Made by a program: the position numbers and the translations under genes. The notes beneath the pieces were generated by a model that did not search any database, had not been told where the DNA came from, and worked only from the letters and a program-made list of their open reading frames with translations. From Allopusillimonas soli (GTDB lineage: Bacteria > Pseudomonadota > Gammaproteobacteria > Burkholderiales > Burkholderiaceae_B), in assembly GCF_004153445.1 (NCBI RefSeq), contig NZ_SDQC01000004.1, positions 186,001 through 250,000 of the forward strand: DNA of 64,000 bases, given 5' to 3'. The first letter of the stretch is position 1. Every line of letters starts with the position of its first letter. Below, piece by piece: positions 17,193 to 26,029 of the stretch.

Positions 17193-19367
17193 TCAGAACG
17201 CATGGGCCAGGCTGATGCCCGCTGTCCAGTTGCGGCCCGGCGCAGGCTCGTAATAGCGGCCCCAGGATGCATTGACGACAGTGGCCCCTGCGTAGTGGCG
17301 ATCAAATACATTGTCGAGGCGCGCGAATGCATCCAGCGTCCAGTCCTGAAGCTTCCAACGGTAGCCTGCGTGAACGGATGCTGTAAAGTAGGCCGGTGCA
17401 TATTCGTCGTTACTGTCGTTAACATAAAGCCGGCTCAGATAGCGCCCCTCCACGCCGGCGCGCCAGCCTTTCTCCTGGGCCCAGTCCAGGGCCGCATATA
17501 CGGCATGTTCTGCAATGCCCGGGATGCGGTTGCCATCGGGGACAAGCACCGCGCTGCCGCGCGTGTCCACTGTGCGAAAGCTGTCTTTGTAGCGCGCATC
17601 CAGCCACGTATAGGCCAGATAGGTGCTCAGGTTGTCGGCCACCTCGCCCGACCAGGCAAGTTCGAAACCATTGCGGCGCGTATGGCCTGCATTCTGGAAA
17701 GTCGTGCGTCCGCCGTCGGAACGAGCGGTTACGATTTCGTTGCGCGTGCGGGTCTGGAACAGAGCCGCAGTGAGCATTCCCCCGGCCACCCTGGCCTTGG
17801 CACCCACCTCCAGGCTGGTGTTTTCCGACGGCATCAGGGCCAGGTTCAGGCCAGGCCTTCCGTCGGGACGGTAGGACAGCTCACTGAAGGTGGGTGTCTC
17901 AAAGCCGCGCCCCGCCGTCGCATAGAGCATGAGATCGGTCGACGCCTGATAGCGCAGCGCGGCGGAGGGCAGCAGCTTGCGGTAGCGTACGGTGCCGCTG
18001 TCGTCGGGATTGCCTGCCGCGATGTAGTCGTCGTCCGAGTCGAAGTGCACGGTGCTGTACCGCAGGCCCGCGTCCACGCTCCATCTGTCGGTAAATTGCC
18101 ATGAGGCTTGCGCATAGGGATCCACGTTCCAGATATCGTTTGTCTCCTTGCGGCGCAAATTGCCCTGCACGCCTGTGGCAAGGCCTGCCGTGCCCGCCAC
18201 GAAGTTCTCGTAGCCGCGCCGGTCTTCCGTCATGGTGTCGTATGCGACTCCGCCAACAATCGTCAGGGGCCGGCCAGCCAGGCGCAGGCGGGAAGTCCAG
18301 CGGGCATCCAGGCCGCCGTAGCGACGCTGCAGGTCCACCACTCCGCCGGCGCTGCCAGGCGCCAACTGTGCGCTCACCGGTACGCCCAAAAATTGCACGG
18401 TCCGCCGTTGCCCATAGTAGGCCATGAGACGCAGTGTGTTGTGCGCGTCAACCTCGCGTTCATAGTGCAAGCCGCCCTGTGTCTGGCGTACCGTCTTGCG
18501 CGTGTTATAGGCAAGCGCGCCCGGAGAGGCCTGCCGGGGGTCGTTCATGAATTCATCGTAGGTCAGCCCTTGCGGATCGTCCGCCTTGACGTCCACACTG
18601 TTCAGCACCAGCGTCAGGCTGCTGTCTTCGTCGGGCGTCCAGCCCAGCTTTGCGTTGGCAAGGTTCTTGCGGGCGCTGCTGTGATCGCGATAGCCCTGCG
18701 TCACGTAGCGGTTGGCACTGACCAGATAGTCAAGCCCTGTGCCGGCACGTGCACCGCTGGCCTTGGCGCCGTAGCGGAACTGGCTGTCGCTGCCGGCGGC
18801 GAAGCTGCTCTCCAGCGTGGGCGGGTCCTTGCCGTGCTCGGTGAACACTTGCACAACCCCGCCCGAGGCATTGCCGTACAAGGCGGAGAACGGCCCGCGC
18901 AATATCTCCATGCTGTCAATGGAAGCGATATCGATATTCGATGTCTGGCCTTGCCCATCCGGCATGGTGGCCGGAATACCGTCCACATATAGCCGGACAC
19001 CCCGCACGCCATAGGTGGAGCGCGCGCCGAACCCTCGTATGGACAGTTGGAGGTCTTGCGCATAGTTTTGCCTGTTCTGTATCAGCAGGCCGGGCACGCG
19101 CACCAGACTTTCAGAGAGATTCACCTGCATCTGATCGCGGCGCATGAGGGTGCCATCCACCAGATCGATGGACGCTGGCGTTGAGAAGGCGGGCCGCTCC
19201 AGCTGCGCGCCTTGGATGGTGATCGCCGGCAGCGCTTGTATGGCGTCCTTCGAGGCTTGGGCTTGCGCGCACAGAGGCCAGATGGCGGCAAGCACCGCCA
19301 GACGGGCAAGCAGCATAAGCTGCCTGATGTCCTTGATGCGGCGTATGGCCTGCGGTGGAGTCGTCAT
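17193..19367 (-). CDS. pqqU: TonB-dependent outer-membrane receptor for PQQ (PqqU/YncD type)
   Basis: A 724-residue TonB-dependent receptor with a signal peptide (residues 1-36, ending CAQAQ), a plug domain and a 22-strand-type barrel ending in Phe. The plug contains NLSESLVRVPGLLIQNRQNY, SIRGFGARSTYGVRGVRLY, VDGIPATMPDGQGQTSNID and LRGPFSALYGNASGGV. From memory these match Escherichia coli YncD, now PqqU, the high-affinity PQQ receptor, nearly residue for residue; barrel motifs (GRGFETPTFSELSYRPDG and YYEPAPGRNW) also agree. It would import PQQ across the outer membrane. The neighbouring PQQ-dependent dehydrogenase strongly supports this. The start at 19367 gives a normal signal peptide; a 25-codon longer frame does not. 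Confidence 0.9.
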   Translation of the reverse strand: MTTPPQAIRRIKDIRQLMLLARLAVLAAIWPLCAQAQASKDAIQALPAITIQGAQLERPAFSTPASIDLVDGTLMRRDQMQVNLSESLVRVPGLLIQNRQNYAQDLQLSIRGFGARSTYGVRGVRLYVDGIPATMPDGQGQTSNIDIASIDSMEILRGPFSALYGNASGGVVQVFTEHGKDPPTLESSFAAGSDSQFRYGAKASGARAGTGLDYLVSANRYVTQGYRDHSSARKNLANAKLGWTPDEDSSLTLVLNSVDVKADDPQGLTYDEFMNDPRQASPGALAYNTRKTVRQTQGGLHYEREVDAHNTLRLMAYYGQRRTVQFLGVPVSAQLAPGSAGGVVDLQRRYGGLDARWTSRLRLAGRPLTIVGGVAYDTMTEDRRGYENFVAGTAGLATGVQGNLRRKETNDIWNVDPYAQASWQFTDRWSVDAGLRYSTVHFDSDDDYIAAGNPDDSGTVRYRKLLPSAALRYQASTDLMLYATAGRGFETPTFSELSYRPDGRPGLNLALMPSENTSLEVGAKARVAGGMLTAALFQTRTRNEIVTARSDGGRTTFQNAGHTRRNGFELAWSGEVADNLSTYLAYTWLDARYKDSFRTVDTRGSAVLVPDGNRIPGIAEHAVYAALDWAQEKGWRAGVEGRYLSRLYVNDSNDEYAPAYFTASVHAGYRWKLQDWTLDAFARLDNVFDRHYAGATVVNASWGRYYEPAPGRNWTAGISLAHAF

Positions 19368-19525
19368 GTGAAATGGAAAGCGAAACGGACAGACAGTCCA
19401 GGGATGATACCGCGTGAGCGGCGGCTCGCCCTGCCCTGGCAATCCGCATGCCCGCGCCGCGGCCGCTGTCCGGCATCCAGTAGAATAGAAAGGCTCACTC
19501 CTCTTTCACCACCCCGCACTCCCTC

Positions 19526-20704
19526 ATGGGCGAAGCCAGCTTCAGTCTCAAGAAAATAGCCATTCCAGCCTACGGCCCATCTGTGCTTTTCGGTTTGGGC
19601 AATGGCGCCATCCTGCCTGTCATTGCGCTGAGCGCCCGTGATCTCGGCGCTTCGCCGGCGCTGGCCGGCCTTATCGTTGCCCTGATCGGCCTGGGGTCGC
19701 TGGCCACGAATATTCCCGCCGCGCTGGTCACGGCCCGCTTTGGCGAGCGCAAGGCACTGACGGGGGCTTCGACGGTCATGGTGGCGGCATTGCTGCTATG
19801 CATCTTTGCGCGCAGTGAAGCCTTGCTGGCGGTCAGCACACTGCTCATCGGCACAGCGACTTCGGTGTTTTACCTGGCCCGCCAAACCTATCTGATCGAG
19901 GCGGTTCCGTTTGCCATGCGTGCGCGAGCCCTGTCCACACTGGGCGGCACACATCGCATCGGCATGTTCTTCGGCCCTTTCGCGGGGGCGGCGCTCATGC
20001 ATTTTCTGGGCCTTGCCGGCGCCTATTGGGTGGGCATCGCCGCCCTGACGGGAGCGGGCCTGCTGTCCTGGTCCATACCTGACCTGCACGCAGGCCCCAA
20101 GGATGAAACACAGGTCAATGCGGCCAAGCCGCGCATGGCTGCCATAGCGCGCACGCATGCTTCGGTTTTTCTGACGTTGGGCGTGGGTATTCTGCTCATC
20201 AGCGCCATGCGTGCCGGCCGCCAGGTTGTCATTCCCCTATGGGCGGATCACATTGGTCTGAGCCCCGCCGCGACATCCATCATTTTCGGCCTGACATCCG
20301 CCGTCGACATGCTGGTGTTCTATCCAGCGGGGAAAATCATGGACCAGTATGGCCGCCTGTGGGTCGCGCTGCCCTGCGCACTGATCATGGGTCTGGCGCT
20401 GCTCAGCATACCATTGACGGGCGTATTGATTACGTTTTTGACCGTTTCCATGCTCATGGGGCTTGGCAATGGTTTTGGGTCCGGCATCAATATGACATTG
20501 GGCGCGGATGCGTCGCCGTCCCATGGGCGCACCGAGTTCCTGGGGCTCTGGCGGCTCATCAGCGATGTGGGCACCAGTGCTGGCCCTGTCATTCTGTCTG
20601 GCATCACCGCGCTTGTTTCACTCGGCGCGGGCATTGCGCTTATCGGCTCTTTCGGTTTTGTGGCCGCGGCCATATTCTGGCGCAGCCTGCCGCATGGACG
20701 GTAG
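19526..20704 (+). CDS. Major facilitator superfamily transporter
   Basis: A 392-residue transporter with about 12 membrane segments. The A-motif region between helices 2 and 3 reads TARFGERKALTGAS, and the pseudo-symmetric loop after helix 8 reads GKIMDQYGRLW, as in the drug/metabolite efflux branch of the family. The substrate is unknown. It is divergent from pqqU and its stop lies only five bases from the stop of the convergent LysR gene. No good Shine-Dalgarno site precedes the ATG. Confidence 0.87.
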   Translation: MGEASFSLKKIAIPAYGPSVLFGLGNGAILPVIALSARDLGASPALAGLIVALIGLGSLATNIPAALVTARFGERKALTGASTVMVAALLLCIFARSEALLAVSTLLIGTATSVFYLARQTYLIEAVPFAMRARALSTLGGTHRIGMFFGPFAGAALMHFLGLAGAYWVGIAALTGAGLLSWSIPDLHAGPKDETQVNAAKPRMAAIARTHASVFLTLGVGILLISAMRAGRQVVIPLWADHIGLSPAATSIIFGLTSAVDMLVFYPAGKIMDQYGRLWVALPCALIMGLALLSIPLTGVLITFLTVSMLMGLGNGFGSGINMTLGADASPSHGRTEFLGLWRLISDVGTSAGPVILSGITALVSLGAGIALIGSFGFVAAAIFWRSLPHGR

Positions 20705-20709
20705 CCTTT

Positions 20710-21615
20710 TCATTGGGCCCAGGTGGTATGGCTGAACCATGTCCTGAGGTGGTCTACGAACAGGCGCACTTTATACGGCAGATGTCTTCGTGTCTGGACG
20801 ATGGCATAGATGTCCAGGCCCTCTGGCCTGTAATCCGGCAGCACGGGCACGAGCCGGCCGGCGTCCAGATCCTGATCCACCATGTAGCGCGGATGCATGG
20901 CGATGCCGTGGCCCAGTCTGGCCAGATGCTGGATGGATTCGCCCAAGTTTGAGTTGAACGTGCCCGATACGCTTACCGCGTGGGTCTGGTTGCTCGCGTC
21001 GGTGAAGGTCCAGGTGCCGGTTGGCGCCTTCAGGCTATGAACCAGGCAATTGTGATGTTCCAGGTCGCGGGGCGCGTCTGGGCTGCCATGCTCCGCGAGA
21101 TAGGTGCGGCTGGCCACCAGCATCTGCGGCACAACGGTAATTTTATACGCAATCTGGTTGGTATCCCGCAGCCTGGGTGCGATCCGCACCGAGAGATCCA
21201 GATTTTCGGCGATGAGATCGCTGCGGCCATCATCGATGAGCAGCGACACCCGTATTCTCGGATAGTGCTGTAGAAATGCCTGGATGGCCGGCGCAAGATG
21301 CACCGCGCCAAATGAAGGCGGTGTGCCCACACGTATGCGTCCGCTCGGATACTCGACAGGGCTGCGCACCTGTTCCTTCAACTGGCGCAGCGTTGCGGAC
21401 AGCGTGTCGGCATTCTCCAGCAGCGCGCGTCCGCTTTCTGTCAGGCTCACCCGCTTGGTATTGCGGTTGAGCAGCTGCGCTTCGAAGTGATCCTCCAGCC
21501 AGGCGATCTTCTTGGTGATGGAAGACTTGCTGCTGCCCAGGCTTTCCGCCGCCTTCGAGAAGCTGAGGCTGCGCGCAACCTCGACGAACACCTCCACGCA
21601 ATCAACAAGATTCAT
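20710..21615 (-). CDS. LysR-family regulator, divergent from catabolic operon
   Basis: A 301-residue LysR regulator. The helix-turn-helix is in residues 1-60 (MNLVDCVEVFVEVARSLSFS then KAAESLGSSKSSITKKIAWLEDHF), and the effector domain starts near residue 88. The subgroup (CrgA/DmlR-like, with Ser-Ser-Lys in the recognition helix) often controls adjacent metabolic genes. The ATG at 21615 has GGA upstream; an upstream TTG was rejected. It is divergent from the six-gene operon beginning at 21719 and is the likely controller of it, through the repeated TTCC/GGAA motifs between them. Confidence 0.9.
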   Translation of the reverse strand: MNLVDCVEVFVEVARSLSFSKAAESLGSSKSSITKKIAWLEDHFEAQLLNRNTKRVSLTESGRALLENADTLSATLRQLKEQVRSPVEYPSGRIRVGTPPSFGAVHLAPAIQAFLQHYPRIRVSLLIDDGRSDLIAENLDLSVRIAPRLRDTNQIAYKITVVPQMLVASRTYLAEHGSPDAPRDLEHHNCLVHSLKAPTGTWTFTDASNQTHAVSVSGTFNSNLGESIQHLARLGHGIAMHPRYMVDQDLDAGRLVPVLPDYRPEGLDIYAIVQTRRHLPYKVRLFVDHLRTWFSHTTWAQ

Positions 21616-21620
21616 AAGTG

Positions 21621-21680
21621 TTTCCAAAAAGGAAAAAATAAATTCCTGGTTATGTGGTGTTTTTCACAGGGAAAAATTCC
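21621..21680. promoter_or_regulatory. Intergenic region with two TTCC/GGAA inverted repeats, probable LysR operators
   Basis: TTTCC-AAAAA-GGAAA (21621-21635) and GGAA-AAA-TTCC (21670-21680) are inverted repeats of the same 4-5 base words, with a further ATTCC at 21642. The inner part of the first fits T-N11-A. The region separates the LysR gene from the divergent alcohol dehydrogenase gene. Binding by that LysR protein is inferred. Confidence 0.5.
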
Positions 21681-21718
21681 TACACTGGAAATACCAACTT
21701 TAAACGTAAAGGGCAGCC

Positions 21719-22873
21719 GTGATCAAGGATTTCGACTATCACCTGTTCGGCACGCATGTTCGCTTCGGAGACGGTGTCGCGGCGCGCATAGACGACGAGC
21801 TTTCGGCGCTGGAACTGGCGCGGCCCGTTGTGCTTTCACAGTCACGCATGGCGGCGACAACATCCTTTCAGATGGTGATGGCCGCGTTGGGCAAGCGGGC
21901 GGTGCTGCAGGAAACAGGCATTCCCGCCCATTCAAGCGTGATGCTGGTCGAGGATATTGCAAGGCGGGCACGGGATTTTCGCCCAGATTGCATTGTGGCC
22001 GTTGGCGGAGGCAGCGTTGCTGATTCGGCCAAGGCACTGGCCATGCTGCTATCCGAGGGTGGTTCGCTGAGCCAGCACACCACGGCTTTCACCCCGCCGG
22101 CGCACGTGGAGATTCCGCGTCGGAATCATCCCAAGCTGCCCATTATCGCCATACCGACAACCGCATCAGGGGCGGAAACCACGTCTTCGTTTGGCGTGCG
22201 TGATGAGCATGGCGAGAAGCTGATGTTCTGGAACCGGCATGTATCGGCCACCAGCCTGCTGATCGATCCGCTGCTCAGTCGGGACATTCCCATGGGACTG
22301 ATGCGCGAGACCGCCATGAACGGCATCGCCCATTGTCTTGAAGGCTTGTACTCGACGGGACGCTCCATCGTGTCGGACGGCCTGGCGCTGCAGGCGCTTG
22401 CGCTGTTTGCGCAGGCACTGGACGGCGACGGCCAGGATGAAGCAACCCAGCGGCGCGCGCTGCTGGCCGCTGGCCATCTGGCGGGCATGGTGCTGGCAAT
22501 GGCGAGAAGCTGCCTGCACCATGCCATCTGCCATGTCATCGGCGCCCACACCGGTGCCGGGCATGGCGCGGTCAATACCGTGATGCTGCCTCACACCATC
22601 CGCTTCAACGCGGAAACATCGTCGGCGCAGCTGGCTCCGGCACTGGAAACGGTGAACAGGCATGTATCTGGGCCGCACGACACCTTGTGGCACTGGGTGA
22701 GTGCCGTGCGTACGCGCCATGATCTGCCGGCCAGCCTGCGGGCGTTTGGCTTGGACGAGCAGGACCTTCCGCATGTCGCTCGGGCGGTCATGAAGGAGCG
22801 CGGCCTTGCCTTTAACCCGAGGCGCGTCGACAACCCTGAAGCCATAGAGCGCATTTTGCAGGCTGCGTTATAG
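21719..22873 (+). CDS. Iron-containing alcohol dehydrogenase (maleylacetate reductase-like)
   Basis: A 384-residue enzyme of the group III (iron-dependent) alcohol dehydrogenases. The dinucleotide motif is VAVGGGSVADSAKALA near residues 97-112. Metal ligands are visible in DPLLSRD, MNGIAHCLEG and the His cluster of CLHHAICHVIGAHTGAGHG. Maleylacetate reductases and hydroxyacid-oxoacid transhydrogenases are the closest functional relatives by appearance; a simple alcohol dehydrogenase is also possible. The start is GTG after a weak AAGGG site. It is the first gene of a six-gene operon divergent from a LysR gene. Confidence 0.87.
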   Translation: MIKDFDYHLFGTHVRFGDGVAARIDDELSALELARPVVLSQSRMAATTSFQMVMAALGKRAVLQETGIPAHSSVMLVEDIARRARDFRPDCIVAVGGGSVADSAKALAMLLSEGGSLSQHTTAFTPPAHVEIPRRNHPKLPIIAIPTTASGAETTSSFGVRDEHGEKLMFWNRHVSATSLLIDPLLSRDIPMGLMRETAMNGIAHCLEGLYSTGRSIVSDGLALQALALFAQALDGDGQDEATQRRALLAAGHLAGMVLAMARSCLHHAICHVIGAHTGAGHGAVNTVMLPHTIRFNAETSSAQLAPALETVNRHVSGPHDTLWHWVSAVRTRHDLPASLRAFGLDEQDLPHVARAVMKERGLAFNPRRVDNPEAIERILQAAL

Positions 22874-22921
22874 CTTCATGCGGCGGCAGACGAACAGAGT
22901 AGAGAATCAAGGAGTATTCTG

Positions 22922-23803
22922 ATGAAAATCATTCCCGGCGATGGCGCGTTGGGTGCGCGGATAGAAGGCAAGAACCTTTCCGAGCCGCTGACACAAGACG
23001 AGTACAGGGAGATCGAGCAGGCGCTTGGCGAGCATGGGGTGCTGTGCTTTCCGGGCCAGGATTTGACCGCTTCGGCGCTCAAACGCTACAGCGAAAACTT
23101 TGGCACGCTGGAGGTGAATGTCGCCAATATGTACTATGAACCCGGCATGCCTGAGGTCATGATTCTGTCGAACCTTAAGGAGAATGGCAAGCCCATCGGC
23201 TTGAGCGATGCGGGGCAGGACTGGCATACCGACATGTCCTACAGCAAGATGATTGCGTTCAGCAATGTACTGTATGGCATCCGGATTCCACGCCGCAACG
23301 GCGAGCCGCTGGGCAACACCGAATTCTGCAATACGCATGCCGCATACGAGGGGCTACCGGAAGACCTGAAGCAGGAACTGGACGGCATGACCATCACGCA
23401 TGATTTCAACAAATTCTGGGAGACCATGCGCAAGGAGAAAGGCAACAGGCCGCCGCTGACCGAGGAGCAGCGGCGCAAGAAGCCGCCGGTTTCCCACCCT
23501 GTGTTTCTCACGCATCCCATCACCGGGCGCAAGGTGCTGTACGCCAATCCCGGTTATTCGATGCGTATCAACGAGCTGCCCGAAGTGCGCAGCGATGAAG
23601 TCCTGGCGTTCCTGTTCAGACATCAGACCCAGGAGAAGTACCGCTACCGGCACAAATGGACCGAAGGCGATGTGCTCATGTGGGACAACATCGGCACCAT
23701 CCACAATGCCGTGGCGGATTATCGCCCCGATGAGCCGCGCCTGATCAAGCGCTGCCAGGTGATGGCGGACAAGTACTTTCCCGATCTCGCCCGAGGCGTT
23801 TGA
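22922..23803 (+). CDS. TauD/TfdA-family Fe(II)/2-oxoglutarate dioxygenase
   Basis: A 293-residue dioxygenase. The iron triad is His102-x-Asp104 (WHTDMSY) and His261 (GTIHNAVADY), with Arg273 placed to bind 2-oxoglutarate. The double-stranded beta-helix order and length match TauD/TfdA. The family hydroxylates a carbon next to a heteroatom and so cleaves sulfonates, aryl ethers or amines, releasing an aldehyde or oxoacid; that product could feed the dehydrogenases in the same operon. The substrate is not determined. An AAGGAG site lies upstream. It is followed by the Bug receptor gene after 39 bases. Confidence 0.9.
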   Translation: MKIIPGDGALGARIEGKNLSEPLTQDEYREIEQALGEHGVLCFPGQDLTASALKRYSENFGTLEVNVANMYYEPGMPEVMILSNLKENGKPIGLSDAGQDWHTDMSYSKMIAFSNVLYGIRIPRRNGEPLGNTEFCNTHAAYEGLPEDLKQELDGMTITHDFNKFWETMRKEKGNRPPLTEEQRRKKPPVSHPVFLTHPITGRKVLYANPGYSMRINELPEVRSDEVLAFLFRHQTQEKYRYRHKWTEGDVLMWDNIGTIHNAVADYRPDEPRLIKRCQVMADKYFPDLARGV

Positions 23804-23842
23804 ATCGATCCATCGAGCTATATCCACAAAGGAGGAATCACC

Positions 23843-24829
23843 ATGAGAAGAAAAATGATCGCGGCGCTGAGCGCTGCTGCAACGCTGTTCTGTGCCGCGC
23901 CGGCCGTGTTTGCGGCCGACTATCCCACGCATGCCATCAAGATGCTGGTTGGCTATTCGGCGGGAGGCCCGACGGACACGATCGCACGCGTGGTGGCCGA
24001 ACGCATGTCCCGGGAACTGGGCCAGTCGGTGGTCGTGGAGAACAAGCCTGGCGCAGCCGCCGCCATTGCGACCAACGACGTCATGAAAGCCGCACCTGAC
24101 GGCTATACCGTCCTGGTGACTTCATTGAGCCTCAATGTAAACCCGCTGCTCTATCCGGACCGCTACGACTATGATCCGGTCAAGGCGTTCGAGCCGATTT
24201 GCAACTTTACCAACAATCCACTCGTGGTCGTCACCGCCTACGACTCACCCTACAAGGATATGAAGAGCCTGCTGGCCGATGCCAAGGCGCATCCGGGCAA
24301 GCTGACTTTCGGTTCGTCCGGCTTTGGCGGTTCAGCGCATCTGGCCGCCGAGATGCTTTCAGCCATGGCGGGACTGGATATGGTGCATGTCCCGTTCAAG
24401 GGCAACGCACCAGCCTTGAAGGAAACCATCGCCGGTCGCATTTCCTTCATGTTCTATCCCAGCACCGGTATTGCCCAGTACGTGAAGAGCAAGCAGTTGC
24501 GTGTTCTCGCGGTTGGCACCAACGAGCCGCGCCCGGATTTTCCCGGTGTCCCGACCCTGGCGAGTCTGGGCTATGACGGCTTCGAGGAAGGTGCGCCATG
24601 GATAGGCATGCTGGCGCCTGCGGGAACGCCCAAGGCCATCGTCGATAAGCTGAACAAGGCTGCGGTGACTGCCCTGCATACGCCTGAGGTAAGCCAAAGA
24701 ATCACGGATCTGGGCTCCGTCGTGATCGCCGATTCTCCGGAGGAGTTCAAGGCATTCCTGATCAAGGACAAGCAGCGCTGGAGCGATGTGATCAAGAAAG
24801 GGAATGTCGCAGCGAAGAAACCCAAGTAA
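23843..24829 (+). CDS. Bug-type periplasmic receptor, tripartite tricarboxylate transporter family
   Basis: A 328-residue secreted receptor. The signal peptide ends AVFA (residue 24) and the mature part opens DYPTHAIKMLVGYSAGGPTD, the Bug signature, followed by VVVENKPGAAAAIATNDVMK. It probably binds the carboxylated substrate of the surrounding catabolic operon. No TctA/TctB membrane genes are nearby, as is common for this expanded family in Alcaligenaceae. A very strong AAAGGAGG site precedes the ATG. It differs clearly in sequence from the Bug receptor at 10951-11925. Confidence 0.92.
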   Translation: MRRKMIAALSAAATLFCAAPAVFAADYPTHAIKMLVGYSAGGPTDTIARVVAERMSRELGQSVVVENKPGAAAAIATNDVMKAAPDGYTVLVTSLSLNVNPLLYPDRYDYDPVKAFEPICNFTNNPLVVVTAYDSPYKDMKSLLADAKAHPGKLTFGSSGFGGSAHLAAEMLSAMAGLDMVHVPFKGNAPALKETIAGRISFMFYPSTGIAQYVKSKQLRVLAVGTNEPRPDFPGVPTLASLGYDGFEEGAPWIGMLAPAGTPKAIVDKLNKAAVTALHTPEVSQRITDLGSVVIADSPEEFKAFLIKDKQRWSDVIKKGNVAAKKPK

Positions 24830-24841
24830 TCAGGCTGGCCC

Positions 24842-26029
24842 ATGTTTGATTCTTTGGATGAGAGCTACGCCGTGGACCGCCTGCGTGTTATGGCGCGCAG
24901 GCGGCTGCCGCGTGCGGTCTATGATTTTTACGAAGGGGGCGCTGAGGATGAACTGACGCTGCGTGCCAATACCAGCGCTTTTCAGGAAACACGCCTTCTG
25001 CCGCGTGTGTTGCGCAATGTCGCGCAGGTGTCGTGCGCCACCGCGTTGTTTGGCGGCGACATGCGCCTACCCATCGGCATCGCGCCCATGGGTGCGGTGG
25101 GATTCGGGCGGCGCGGCGCCGATGTCGATCTTGCGAGGGCGGCGGCACATCATGGCATCCCCTACGTCTTGTCCACCTCGGCGACCGCCTCGATCGAGGA
25201 AATCGCCGATAGGGCGCCAGGCCGGCTCTGGTTCCAAGCCTACATCCTGCAGGACAAGGCTCGTCTGCACGACCTCATACGGCGCGCGGAGGCCGCCGGC
25301 TACGAAGGCCTGGTAATCACCGTGGATCTGCCGGTGGGCGGCAAGCGCGAGCGGGACCTGCGCAACGGCTTGGGTTTCCCGATGCGGATCACGCCACGCA
25401 ACTTCCTGCAGTTCGCGCTGCGGCCGCGCTGGTCTCTGGATATGCTCGTGAATGGACCGCCGGCTTTGCCGAATCTGAAAGGCCTGAACCGCATGGTGGC
25501 TGACCGAAGGTCCATGCAGTCGACGGCGGGCCGCAACTATGATCCCGCCTTTGATCTGCAGGCCCTGGCCAAGTTGCGCGACACTTGGCGCGGCAAACTG
25601 ATAGTGAAAGGCGTGGTCAATCCTCGCGACGTGGATGGTATTTTGTCGCTGGGCGCCGATGCGCTGGTTGTATCCAACCATGGCGGCCGCCAGCTCGATA
25701 CCTGCACGGCAACACTGGATGCGTTGCCTGGCATCGTCCAGGCCGTTGCCGGCCGGGTGCCAGTGATGCTCGATGGCGGCATACGCCGTGGCAGCGACAT
25801 ATTCAAGGCGCTGGCGCTGGGGGCCGCAGGCGTTTTGATCGGCAGGGCCGCGCTGTTCGGCGCCCTGGCCGGCGGTTACGCCGGCGCGGACAAGGTGTTG
25901 GACATTCTTCATAATGAACTGCAGCGCACCATGCAATTGTGCGGTGCGCGCTCGATCGCAGAGATCGGGGATGACATGTTGGCATCGCCGCCATTGTGTG
26001 CGGCGGCGCCGCGAACCGGGAGCGAATAG
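24842..26029 (+). CDS. FMN-dependent alpha-hydroxyacid oxidase/dehydrogenase
   Basis: A 395-residue TIM-barrel flavoenzyme of the lactate/mandelate/glycolate family. The catalytic His is His280 in SNHGGRQLD, and phosphate-binding glycines lie in DGGIRRGSDIFKALALGA and VLIGRAALFG. The N-terminal RRLPRAVYDFYEGGAEDE is also typical. It oxidises a 2-hydroxyacid to a 2-oxoacid, passing electrons to quinone, cytochrome or oxygen. Within this operon it would act on a hydroxyacid intermediate. It starts 12 bases after the Bug receptor stop and its own stop overlaps the next start by one base. Confidence 0.9.
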   Translation: MFDSLDESYAVDRLRVMARRRLPRAVYDFYEGGAEDELTLRANTSAFQETRLLPRVLRNVAQVSCATALFGGDMRLPIGIAPMGAVGFGRRGADVDLARAAAHHGIPYVLSTSATASIEEIADRAPGRLWFQAYILQDKARLHDLIRRAEAAGYEGLVITVDLPVGGKRERDLRNGLGFPMRITPRNFLQFALRPRWSLDMLVNGPPALPNLKGLNRMVADRRSMQSTAGRNYDPAFDLQALAKLRDTWRGKLIVKGVVNPRDVDGILSLGADALVVSNHGGRQLDTCTATLDALPGIVQAVAGRVPVMLDGGIRRGSDIFKALALGAAGVLIGRAALFGALAGGYAGADKVLDILHNELQRTMQLCGARSIAEIGDDMLASPPLCAAAPRTGSE

